The notes under the pieces: model-generated | What the model was told of the DNA's origin: nothing | Seen by the model: the letters and a program-made list of their open reading frames with translations, nothing else | Database searches by the model: none | NCBI GenBank assembly: GCA_016927695.1 | Contig: JAFGME010000145.1 | Span: 1-33,292, forward strand | Reading direction: 5' to 3' | Origin: Bacteroidales bacterium | GTDB taxonomy: Bacteria > Bacteroidota > Bacteroidia > Bacteroidales > JAFGHD01 | DNA: 33,292 nucleotides | Part shown: positions 27,045-33,292 of the stretch, piece after piece | How the letters are laid out: each line of letters starts with the position of its first letter | Position numbering within the stretch: the first letter of the stretch is position 1 | Made by a program: the position numbers and the translations under genes

Positions 27045-27878
27045 TCAAGGGATATAGAATTCCAGCAGCTCCTTTTTCTCTTTTTCATTGATCCGGAAAA
27101 GTTTGGAGATCAGCCAGCCTGAATTGTAATCGGGCCGGTTGAAGTAGGAAAGCTCAAAATACCAACCATCCACCTGGAAGAAATGAAACTTCAGGTTATC
27201 CGCGCTTTCGAATTTCATATTTCCCTGCTTGACTTCATAAAAAAGCAGGGTAAGATAGTCGGGCTTGTAATTGTTGTGTGCAAAATACTCGGTATATGAG
27301 GGATCCTTGAACACCTTATGCATGTTCATGAAATCGAGTTCATGGCTGAGGGGGTGCAGGAACGACCGTTTGATAACCTCTGTTTCGCCCTTATGGAATT
27401 TTTTTAGAAATTTATCAAAGTACACATTGGTAAGCACCCATTTATACCCTAAATTTTCCTGCTCTAATTTCAGAAAAAGGAGAAGTTTTTCCTTTTTACC
27501 ATAATACCTGAAAGAGGAAGAAAGCTCGGCGAACCAGCAATCTCCGTGAAAATCAAGGAAAAGAGGTTCAGTGTCACGGGTTATATACTCAATGAATTTA
27601 ATCCTGAGGCTGTCAGGCGATGAGCTGGTGTTCCTGTCGAACAGCATATTCAGGTACATGATCCTGAAATCCTTGTCGTGATAAAGGCTGTCGCCTTTGT
27701 AATATCTTTTTCCGAATTTGTCCTCTTCTCCGTTAAATCTTCTGAAAAACTGGTTCACCTGTTTTGTCTGGGCATAAAAATAACTCTCATCTCCTGTAAT
27801 CCCATCCAGGCCGGGTTTCTGTGCCTGTGCGTTCAGGAGAAAAAGAACGGAAAAAAATCCGGAGAAAAGGATTTTCAC
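27045..27878 (-). CDS. Exported protein of unknown function, 277 residues
   Basis: A secreted protein with a signal peptide MKILFSGFFSVLFLLNAQA and cleavage before QKPG. The mature part, rich in aromatic residues, has a FFRRFNGEEDKFG motif near its start, then FLDFHGDCWFAELSSSF, and a possible second similar fold near VDGWYFELSYFNRP. The pattern of helices followed by a strand-rich end (YKWVLTNVYFDKF) is reminiscent of NTF2-like folds; this is a guess from appearance. The start overlaps the stop of the preceding gene (27875-27878), so the two are translationally coupled, and its stop lies about 100 bases before the TTG start of the LRR gene. I do not recognise a named family. Confidence 0.75.
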   Translation of the reverse strand: MKILFSGFFSVLFLLNAQAQKPGLDGITGDESYFYAQTKQVNQFFRRFNGEEDKFGKRYYKGDSLYHDKDFRIMYLNMLFDRNTSSSPDSLRIKFIEYITRDTEPLFLDFHGDCWFAELSSSFRYYGKKEKLLLFLKLEQENLGYKWVLTNVYFDKFLKKFHKGETEVIKRSFLHPLSHELDFMNMHKVFKDPSYTEYFAHNNYKPDYLTLLFYEVKQGNMKFESADNLKFHFFQVDGWYFELSYFNRPDYNSGWLISKLFRINEKEKKELLEFYIP

Positions 27879-28453
27879 AACTTCATCGTTTCTTTGATCC
27901 TGATATCTCCAAGGAGTACATCCCAGAATCCGATAAGGCGACCTGCGATTTGAGTTTCCTTGCGTTTCACGTAAACGGTGATATCCTTTTTTGTGATATC
28001 CTGGTAAATAAGGCTCCCTTCCAGGTCGAATCCGGAAAACTTCTGGAAGATGGTGATCACACCCACGTAGGATCCATCGGGCTGGCGTTCCAGGTCGCTG
28101 ACGTACTCAATTTTATACCATTCAATTTCCACCCTGCTATAATTCAGGCGCATGAGTCTTTCAAAATACACACGCACCGGGTAGTAATTGATCTCTGGTT
28201 TATAGAGGGAAGAAACACCCACTTCGCTGCCTTCCATGAATAGTTCTACGGCCCTCTCTATCACCCTGTTCGCTTCCGAGAACGGGGTTTCCTTGTCGCC
28301 GATGATACTGATGTATTTGCTTAAATCCCTGACCTTTTCCAGGGCAAGGCTGTCGATGGCTTGTTTTCTTTCGGGAGAAATGTCCTCCTGGGCAATGCCC
28401 GGCAAAAAAACCATGCAAAGCAAAACGGAAAATAATGATGCTTTATATTTCAT
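27875..28453 (-). CDS. Exported protein of unknown function, 192 residues
   Basis: A secreted protein with a signal peptide MKYKASLFSVLLCMVFLPGIA and cleavage before QEDIS. The mature sequence parallels the N-terminal domain of the LRR protein encoded downstream. LSKYISIIGDKETPFSEANR lines up with the LRR stretch around NFIGNPDNPFKEKE; both continue through a YPVRVYFERL / YKDVQAYLKD segment and a beta-rich end with an aspartate-rich YQDITKKDITVYVKRK. It lies five bases after the lipoprotein gene and overlaps the next gene by four bases. No catalytic motif is seen. A small partner-binding or ligand-binding domain shared by the operon is a reasonable inference. Confidence 0.75.
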   Translation of the reverse strand: MKYKASLFSVLLCMVFLPGIAQEDISPERKQAIDSLALEKVRDLSKYISIIGDKETPFSEANRVIERAVELFMEGSEVGVSSLYKPEINYYPVRVYFERLMRLNYSRVEIEWYKIEYVSDLERQPDGSYVGVITIFQKFSGFDLEGSLIYQDITKKDITVYVKRKETQIAGRLIGFWDVLLGDIRIKETMKL

Positions 28454-28458
28454 GTGCC

Positions 28459-29136
28459 TTATTTTTTAATTAATTCCAACTCTGTGATCAATCCGTAATC
28501 ATCGGTTTTTACGCGATAAACCCTGCTCGTGTATCTTTTCTGATCTTTGAGATAATGGAGATAATCTTTGATAACGGCAGGTTTGTCATAATCCACGATA
28601 TCTCCTTCCCGGCTTATAATGATCAGCACAGGGACCTCATTGTCAGCAAAAAGTTTGAGGGTTTCGCTTATTTTGCTGTTGGCTGCGTCGATACTTCTGG
28701 CGCCGGCGATCTGCTCAAAATAATCATCAAGATATCCCCCCGATTCTTTCTTTTTCTTTTCTTCCTCTGCTTCCCTGAGCTTTCGCTCCTCCTCTGCCTT
28801 AAGTTTTTCGAGTTCTTCCTTTGCCGCAATGATTTTTGCCTCCACCTGGGAGATCAGGTCCTGCACCTCCGGATCGTTCAGGTTCTGGCTCCTGATATTG
28901 AGCAGCCGTCTCTCCATTTCAGACAGCGGCATGGTACCGTCATCGTTGAGGATGGCCCTCAGATCGGCCTTTGCATTTTCTATTTTTTCGGCATATTCCC
29001 TTGCGGCCTGTTCCATGGCCAGTTTTTTCTTGCTTTTGCATCCTGCTGTACCAAAGGTAAGGCCTCCTGCCAGCAGCAGTAACATCACCCTGAATACCAG
29101 CGAATAACCTAATCCTGTAAAGATTCTGTTCGGCAT
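28459..29136 (-). CDS. Coiled-coil lipoprotein of unknown function
   Basis: A 225-residue predicted lipoprotein. A hydrophobic leader MLLLLAGGLTFGTAG runs into the lipobox cysteine C33 (TAGC), followed by KSKKK. A charged coiled coil rich in Glu, Lys and Ala covers about 38-130 (AAKEELEKLKAEEERK). The C-terminal domain of about 90 residues contains LKLFADNEVPVLIIISREGD and a YLHYLKDQKRYTSRVYRVKTD stretch of unknown family. The start at 29136 gives a 17-residue N-region before the hydrophobic core; Met18 is an alternative. It is the first gene of the four-gene exported-protein run, with a candidate -7 box TATTTTTG at 29211-29204. Confidence 0.75.
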   Translation of the reverse strand: MPNRIFTGLGYSLVFRVMLLLLAGGLTFGTAGCKSKKKLAMEQAAREYAEKIENAKADLRAILNDDGTMPLSEMERRLLNIRSQNLNDPEVQDLISQVEAKIIAAKEELEKLKAEEERKLREAEEEKKKKESGGYLDDYFEQIAGARSIDAANSKISETLKLFADNEVPVLIIISREGDIVDYDKPAVIKDYLHYLKDQKRYTSRVYRVKTDDYGLITELELIKK

Positions 29137-29203
29137 AATGAATATATTTGAAAGAAAGATTGTTTTAAAGCTTCAACCGCCTTTCCGGCCCTCTTATTAT
29201 GGA

Positions 29204-29211
29204 CAAAAATA
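29204..29211 (-). promoter_or_regulatory. Candidate -7 box for the exported-protein operon
   Basis: On the minus strand TATTTTTG fits TAnnTTTG exactly, about 68 bases before the lipoprotein ATG. No TTTG is found at the -33 spacing. The 100-base gap to the divergent radical SAM gene also holds TATCTTTTG on the plus strand (29220-29228), a near match. Confidence 0.35.
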
Positions 29212-29236
29212 TCTAATTTTATCTTTTGTTTCAGGT

Positions 29237-30253
29237 ATGAAAACAAAATATTTCAACATACCGGTATTCATTCCGGAACTGGCCTGCCCTTTTCGCTGCA
29301 TCTATTGCAACCAAAGGAAAATTTCAGGAACATTGCAGGTCCCGGAACCCGCATCTGTTAACAATATCATCGACACCCGCCTGGCAACCCTCCCTCAGAA
29401 AGGGTCGCATATTGAAATCGCATTTTTCGGAGGGAATTTCACAGGTCTGCCGCCCGCATTGCAAAGAACTTATCTTGACATTGCCGTGAAATATTATCAT
29501 AAAGGGCTCGTTTCAGGCATCCGGCTTTCCACCAGACCTGATTATATCAACGAAGAAACAATCGCATTGTTGTTGAAATATCCGGTCACTACGGTCGAGA
29601 TAGGCGCTCAGTCGCTGGATGAAGATGTCCTGATTTGCTCGGGCAGGGGGCATACGGTTGCCGATGTGGAACTGGCTTCTGCCCTGGTGAAAAAGGCCGG
29701 GTTTTCACTGGGTTTACAGATGATGACCGGTCTGCCGGGAGACAGCCGGGAGAAGTCTGTCCGCACAGCCCAAAAGATCGCAGCGTTGGGAGCCGACATC
29801 GCCAGGATATACCCCACACTTGTGATCAAAGGCACTGTGCTGGAAAGGATGTATTGCGAAGGTGAATACAAACCACAGACGATGGAAGAGGCCGTTGATC
29901 TGACGGCGAAACTCATAATGATATTTGAAAAAGCAAAGGTCCGGGTGATCCGTACCGGGCTGCATGTGTCCGAAGGCCTCCTGAACGGACATGATTTGGT
30001 GGCAGGGCCCTTTTCTCCCTCCTTTGGTGAGATGGTCAGGTCAAAATTGTGGGAAGAAGCGCTCTGGTCTTTGCTGTGCATGGAAGAGAATAAGAAAATC
30101 ACCATCGTCGTTTCCCCGGGCGAGTTGAATTACGCCATCGGTTACCGCTCTTCCAACAGGAACATGCTTATGAAAAGGTTCGGGCAGGTGATTTTCAGGA
30201 AAAGTGAAATTATGAGCGGGAGGGAATTCGGGGTTGAACTGCAGGGACATTGA
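29237..30253 (+). CDS. Radical SAM protein, Elp3-like
   Basis: A 338-residue radical SAM enzyme. The cluster-binding motif CPFRCIYC (C17, C21, C24) sits right after the IPVFIPELA start. Further signatures are EIAFFGGNFTGLP, IRLSTRPDYI, TVEIGAQSLDEDVL and GLQMMTGLPGD, the wording of the Elp3/oxygen-independent radical SAM group. The acetyltransferase domain of true Elp3 is absent, so this is a shorter paralogue. The C-terminal part reads KVRVIRTGLHVSEGLL and GPFSPSFGEMVRS. The ATG at 29237 is preferred over 29138, which would add 33 residues. The substrate is unknown. A DUF6873-like gene follows by 68 bases on the same strand. Confidence 0.85.
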   Translation: MKTKYFNIPVFIPELACPFRCIYCNQRKISGTLQVPEPASVNNIIDTRLATLPQKGSHIEIAFFGGNFTGLPPALQRTYLDIAVKYYHKGLVSGIRLSTRPDYINEETIALLLKYPVTTVEIGAQSLDEDVLICSGRGHTVADVELASALVKKAGFSLGLQMMTGLPGDSREKSVRTAQKIAALGADIARIYPTLVIKGTVLERMYCEGEYKPQTMEEAVDLTAKLIMIFEKAKVRVIRTGLHVSEGLLNGHDLVAGPFSPSFGEMVRSKLWEEALWSLLCMEENKKITIVVSPGELNYAIGYRSSNRNMLMKRFGQVIFRKSEIMSGREFGVELQGH

Positions 30254-30321
30254 TTATTTACGGGAGTTTTATCGATTATCTGCAAATATGCATTACACTG
30301 ACAAATCAATGAGAACAAGGT

Positions 30322-31008
30322 ATGCCGGCAATAGTCAGTAAAAATATACCCGGGAAGGCCATTGTGAACCTTGCCGGGTTTACGGAGGTTATCCTTTTTG
30401 AAACCCGGGGCATTGTTTATGATGCCATCGCCTGTCATCCAGATGTGTTTTTCTGCCAGGCAGGGGAAAAGATGATATATTCTCCACTGCTTCCCCAGAT
30501 CATCATCAACCGGTTAACATCATTGGATATACCCCTTCTTGAAGGACAATCCGGTCCGGGTAAAAAATACCCGGAAACGGCCGCATTCAATGCCGTTTGT
30601 ACCGGAGATGCCCTCATCCATAACCTGATGGCCACAGACGGCAGGATTTTGTCTGAAGCACATCACCTGCAGCAAATTCATGTTGAGCAGGGTTATTGCA
30701 GATGTAACCTGCTTTTCACGGACCAAAGAAGCTATATCACATCCGACAGGGGCATCCATTTGAAACTGGAACGGGAAGGGTTCAGCGGCCTTTATGTGGA
30801 TCCCCGGGGGATACTGCTTCCCGGTTTCGGGCACGGATTTTTTGGCGGCGCCTGCGGCATCAGCGGCGATACGGTGTATTTCACAGGAAGCCTGGGTCAA
30901 TACCCTGAAGGAAAAAAGGCGGCTTCTTTCCTCGAAAGCCATGGCCTCAAAATAGTGGAGCTTTGCACCGGGCCTCTGTTCGACGGAGGAGGCATCCTTT
31001 TCGTATAA
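30322..31008 (+). CDS. DUF6873-like protein (possible guanidine-modifying-enzyme fold)
   Basis: A 228-residue protein that resembles the family annotated as DUF6873, reported to share the guanidino-modifying (GME) fold. Visible points are LLEGQSGPGKKYPETAAFNAV, a Cys pair in VEQGYCRCNLLFTDQRS, GHGFFGGACGISGDTVYFTG and the ending LCTGPLFDGGGILFV. The final DGGGILFV corresponds in form to the GGGN-C region of amidinotransferase-type enzymes but carries no cysteine, so classical guanidino hydrolysis is doubtful. The family call is from memory and moderate. It lies between the radical SAM gene and aspS in the same orientation; a link to either is speculative. Confidence 0.7.
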   Translation: MPAIVSKNIPGKAIVNLAGFTEVILFETRGIVYDAIACHPDVFFCQAGEKMIYSPLLPQIIINRLTSLDIPLLEGQSGPGKKYPETAAFNAVCTGDALIHNLMATDGRILSEAHHLQQIHVEQGYCRCNLLFTDQRSYITSDRGIHLKLEREGFSGLYVDPRGILLPGFGHGFFGGACGISGDTVYFTGSLGQYPEGKKAASFLESHGLKIVELCTGPLFDGGGILFV

Positions 31009-31065
31009 AAAAGCCATTTTCCGGCACATTTTAGTAATTTCGCACCTTCATCAAATACATGGAAT

Positions 31066-32811
31066 ATGTTACGAACACATACATGCGGCGAACTGCGCCC
31101 CGCACATTCAGGACAACAGGTGACCCTGACCGGATGGGTTCAACGCTCACGCGACCTGGGTGGGATGACCTTCATCGACCTGCGCGACAGGTATGGGATC
31201 ACACAACTGGTTTTCAATATGGAAACCCATCCCGACCTGTGTGAAAAGGCCAGAAAATTAGGAAGAGAATATGTTGTTTCGGCCACAGGCGTTGTTTCGG
31301 AACGCAGCAATAAAAATCCCAGGATACCCACCGGTGAAATCGAAATCATGGTCGTGGAGCTGAGTGTTCTGAATCCTTCTGCTGTCCCACCCTTCACCAT
31401 TGAGGAAAACACCGACGGCGGCGACGAACTGAGGATGAAGTACCGATACCTGGACCTGAGGAGAAATCCCGTAAAAAAGAATATGGAGTTGCGTCACCGG
31501 ATGGCGCTGGAAACAAGGAAATATCTTGACTTCCAGGGCTTCCTGGAAATCGAGACCCCATTCCTGATCAAATCCACTCCGGAAGGCGCCCGTGATTTCG
31601 TAGTCCCATCCCGCATGAACCCGGGGCAGTTCTATGCCCTGCCTCAATCGCCACAGACCTTCAAGCAACTGCTGATGGTGGCCGGATATGACCGCTATTT
31701 CCAGATCGTGCGTTGTTTCAGGGACGAGGACCTGCGTGCCGACCGGCAGCCGGAGTTCACACAGATCGACTGTGAGATGTCGTTTGTAACTCAGGAAGAC
31801 GTGCTCAACACCTTCGAAGGTTTAGCCAAAAGCCTGTTCCGGGAGGTGAAAGGACTTGAAACGGGGAACTTCCCGCGCATGTCGTATGAAGACGCCATGA
31901 GGCTTTACGGCTCCGACAAGCCGGACCTCCGTTTCGGTATGCAGTTTGTAGATTTCACCGGTCTGGCCAAAGGCCATGGGTTCCAGGTGTTCGACGATGC
32001 AGAACTCGTGGCCGGTATAAATGCAAAGGGGTGTGCCTCCTATTCCCGCAAGCAGACAGACGAGCTCACGGAATTTGTGAAAAAACCGCAGATCGGCGCC
32101 AAAGGCCTGATATATATCAGATTTAATGAAGACGGAACCGTGAAATCATCCGTTGATAAGTTCTTCGATGAGAACACGCTGAAGTTGTGGGGGGAACAGG
32201 CAGAAGCCCAACCCGGCGACCTGCTTCTGGTTCTCGCCGGCGATACTTTAAAGACAAGGAAGGCATTGAACGAGCTCAGGCTGGAGATGGGAAACCGGCT
32301 CGGCTTGCGTGATCCGGACATCTTCAAACCTTTGTGGGTCACTGACTTCCCCCTGCTGGAATGGGATGAGGAAACCCGGAGATTTTACGCAATGCACCAC
32401 CCTTTTACATCGCCCAAACCCGAGGATGTTGCCCTGCTCGACACCGATCCGGGCAAAGTGCGCGCCAACGCCTACGATATGGTCATCAACGGAGTGGAGA
32501 TAGGAGGGGGATCCATCAGGATCCACGACAGAAAACTGCAGCAAAAGATGTTTAAAACCCTGGGATTTTCTGACGAAGATGCGCAGGAGCAGTTCGGTTT
32601 CCTGATGAACGCCTTCGAGTACGGCGCGCCGCCGCACGGAGGAATAGCCCTGGGATTCGACAGGCTGGTAGCCCTTTTCGGAGGCTCCGATTCCATCCGG
32701 GACTATATTGCCTTCCCGAAGAACAATGCAGGCCGTGACGTGATGATCGACTCACCTGCACGCATTGCCCGGGAACAGTTGGATGAGCTGCGTATCAAGA
32801 TCGTTGATTGA
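31066..32811 (+). CDS. aspS: Aspartyl-tRNA synthetase
   Basis: A 581-residue class IIb synthetase that charges tRNA-Asp in the cytoplasm. The anticodon-binding OB domain comes first ([18 protein letters not shown]). Class II motifs follow: [20 protein letters not shown], the [20 protein letters not shown] segment with [20 protein letters not shown], and motif 3 [16 protein letters not shown]. The bacterial insertion (GAD) domain lies between (about 285-420). The ending [12 protein letters not shown] is typical. The start at 31066 gives [10 protein letters not shown], as in other bacterial AspRS; the ATG at 31059 is out of frame. A near -7 box TAATTTCG lies at 31035-31042. No other aminoacylation genes are nearby. 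Confidence 0.98.
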   Translation: MLRTHTCGELRPAHSGQQVTLTGWVQRSRDLGGMTFIDLRDRYGITQLVFNMETHPDLCEKARKLGREYVVSATGVVSERSNKNPRIPTGEIEIMVVELSVLNPSAVPPFTIEENTDGGDELRMKYRYLDLRRNPVKKNMELRHRMALETRKYLDFQGFLEIETPFLIKSTPEGARDFVVPSRMNPGQFYALPQSPQTFKQLLMVAGYDRYFQIVRCFRDEDLRADRQPEFTQIDCEMSFVTQEDVLNTFEGLAKSLFREVKGLETGNFPRMSYEDAMRLYGSDKPDLRFGMQFVDFTGLAKGHGFQVFDDAELVAGINAKGCASYSRKQTDELTEFVKKPQIGAKGLIYIRFNEDGTVKSSVDKFFDENTLKLWGEQAEAQPGDLLLVLAGDTLKTRKALNELRLEMGNRLGLRDPDIFKPLWVTDFPLLEWDEETRRFYAMHHPFTSPKPEDVALLDTDPGKVRANAYDMVINGVEIGGGSIRIHDRKLQQKMFKTLGFSDEDAQEQFGFLMNAFEYGAPPHGGIALGFDRLVALFGGSDSIRDYIAFPKNNAGRDVMIDSPARIAREQLDELRIKIVD

Positions 32812-32836
32812 ATATCAAATAGCGAATATTTCTGGA

Positions 32837-32866
32837 AGTAGAAAGTAGAAAGTGAAAAGTCGAAAG
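32837..32866. repeat. Tandem purine-rich heptamer repeat
   Basis: Four copies of a seven-base unit: AGTAGAA, AGTAGAA, AGTGAAA and AGTCGAA, followed by AG. It lies 25 bases after the aspS stop and just before the end of the convergent small membrane gene. No hairpin is formed, so it is not an ordinary terminator. Confidence 0.7.
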
Positions 32867-32870
32867 CCAT

Positions 32871-33182
32871 TCACGTCATAAACTTGTTGACGGGTTTCAG
32901 CGCCACTTCGAAACCTTCTTTGAGGCAGAAAGGGCAGTGAGGATAAGATTCGGAAAAAATGTAGCCGCATCTTTCACATTTGTAGCTTTTTTCAGTGTAA
33001 GGGATGATTTTTCTCTCCTGTGAACTCAGCAGGAAGGCCAGTCCCATTACAGGTGTCAGAAACAGGCTGATGATGAAAAGCCTCCGGCTGCCGATCTCCC
33101 TGAAATTCCCCAGCAGGGAGAAAAGCCAGGTGATGAGAATATAGCCTGCAACAATCAGCCCTATGATTAAAACATCGGACAT
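32871..33182 (-). CDS. Small membrane protein with C-terminal zinc ribbon
   Basis: A 103-residue protein with two membrane segments (LIIGLIVAGYILITWLFSLL and LFIISLFLTPVMGLAFLLS) and a soluble tail with CERC-GYIF and CPFC, a four-cysteine zinc ribbon (C69, C72, C83, C86 by count). The tail would lie in the cytoplasm if the short N-terminus does. No functional family is recognised; such proteins occur widely as uncharacterised regulators or channels. The ATG at 33182 follows a -7-like box TAATTTTG at 33212-33205. It is convergent with aspS. Confidence 0.75.
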   Translation of the reverse strand: MSDVLIIGLIVAGYILITWLFSLLGNFREIGSRRLFIISLFLTPVMGLAFLLSSQERKIIPYTEKSYKCERCGYIFSESYPHCPFCLKEGFEVALKPVNKFMT

Positions 33183-33204
33183 AATGGTTTTTTGTTATGT
33201 CTTG

Positions 33205-33230
33205 CAAAATTAACAAAAATGAAACACAAA
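33205..33230 (-). promoter_or_regulatory. Candidate promoter of the small membrane protein
   Basis: On the minus strand TTTG (33230-33227), a 14-base gap and TAATTTTG (33212-33205) resemble the -33 and -7 elements, with a shorter gap than usual. The -7 box ends 22 bases before the ATG. Confidence 0.4.
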
Positions 33231-33247
33231 CTTAATTTATAAAAATA

Positions 33248-33292
33248 ATGCTGCAGCAATTGCGTCAGCAAAAAATTTACCCTGCCGTGTCA
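33248..33292 (+). CDS. Possible start of a gene cut by the right edge
   Basis: An ATG at 33248 opens a frame with no stop to the edge, reading MLQQLRQQKIYPAVS. Fifteen codons are too few to name a family or to be sure it is real. The upstream sequence is A/T-rich, as expected before a Bacteroidetes gene, but the -7 match (TAATTTAT) is poor. Confidence 0.2.
   Translation, partial: MLQQLRQQKIYPAVS

Noticed and set aside
1-33292. CRISPR array, tRNA or rRNA genes, insertion sequences
   Set aside because: No regularly spaced repeats, no cloverleaf or rRNA signature and no transposase-like protein were found by reading; a weak tRNA could still be missed without a covariance search.

Overview
The window reads as chromosomal DNA of a member of the Bacteroidota, most likely Bacteroidales-like. 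Support for this: a C-terminal type IX secretion sorting domain on one exported protein; promoter -7 boxes of the Bacteroidetes form TAnnTTTG in front of many genes, with the clearest complete promoter at pgk; few Shine-Dalgarno sequences; and a YbeY without the third metal-binding histidine, which I recall as usual in this phylum. TAG, TGA and TAA all end normal genes. I found no tRNA, rRNA, CRISPR array or insertion sequence. No gene-free stretch exceeds 300 bases; the longest, 3002-3227, is described below.

Layout. (1) 24-3001, minus: a type I restriction HsdR subunit followed by a small GxxExxY PD-(D/E)xK protein; hsdM and hsdS are not in view and may lie past the left edge. (2) 3002-3227: a divergent intergenic region with three inverted repeats. 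(3) 3228-16559, plus: a long co-directional block with a DUF4175-like membrane coiled-coil protein, an RsbW-like ATPase, ybeY, mnmG, a zinc-ribbon methyltransferase, a very large NtrY-like histidine kinase, a T9SS cargo protein, threonine aldolase and a small exported protein. Two parS-like CACGTG sites sit immediately before and after mnmG. (4) 16598-17984: a DUF362-like gene with no visible normal start codon, divergent from a stand-alone ERCC4-HhH nuclease. (5) 18015-18080: two hairpins between the convergent nuclease and pgk. (6) 19429-22486, plus: a methionine/glutamine-type aminotransferase overlapping an omega-amidase, an isoprenylcysteine-methyltransferase-like membrane protein, and a corrinoid adenosyltransferase.

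(7) 22483-29136, minus: the most unusual part. Four tightly packed genes encode exported proteins (a coiled-coil lipoprotein, two small secreted proteins, and a large leucine-rich-repeat protein with three internal modules). They are followed by a TPR sensor histidine kinase interrupted by an in-frame TAG. The LRR protein's N-terminal domain resembles the small protein encoded two genes upstream. I do not recognise the function; it is the best candidate here for an undescribed envelope sensing or response system. (8) 29237-33182: an Elp3-like radical SAM protein, a DUF6873-like protein and aspS on plus; a short heptamer repeat; and a small membrane zinc-ribbon protein on minus. A possible partial gene runs off the right edge.

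Housekeeping functions (mnmG and ybeY for tRNA and ribosome maturation, pgk for glycolysis, aspS for translation) are interleaved with lineage-specific envelope and signalling genes. The aminotransferase and omega-amidase pair plausibly forms a transamination and 2-oxoglutaramate-hydrolysis module.
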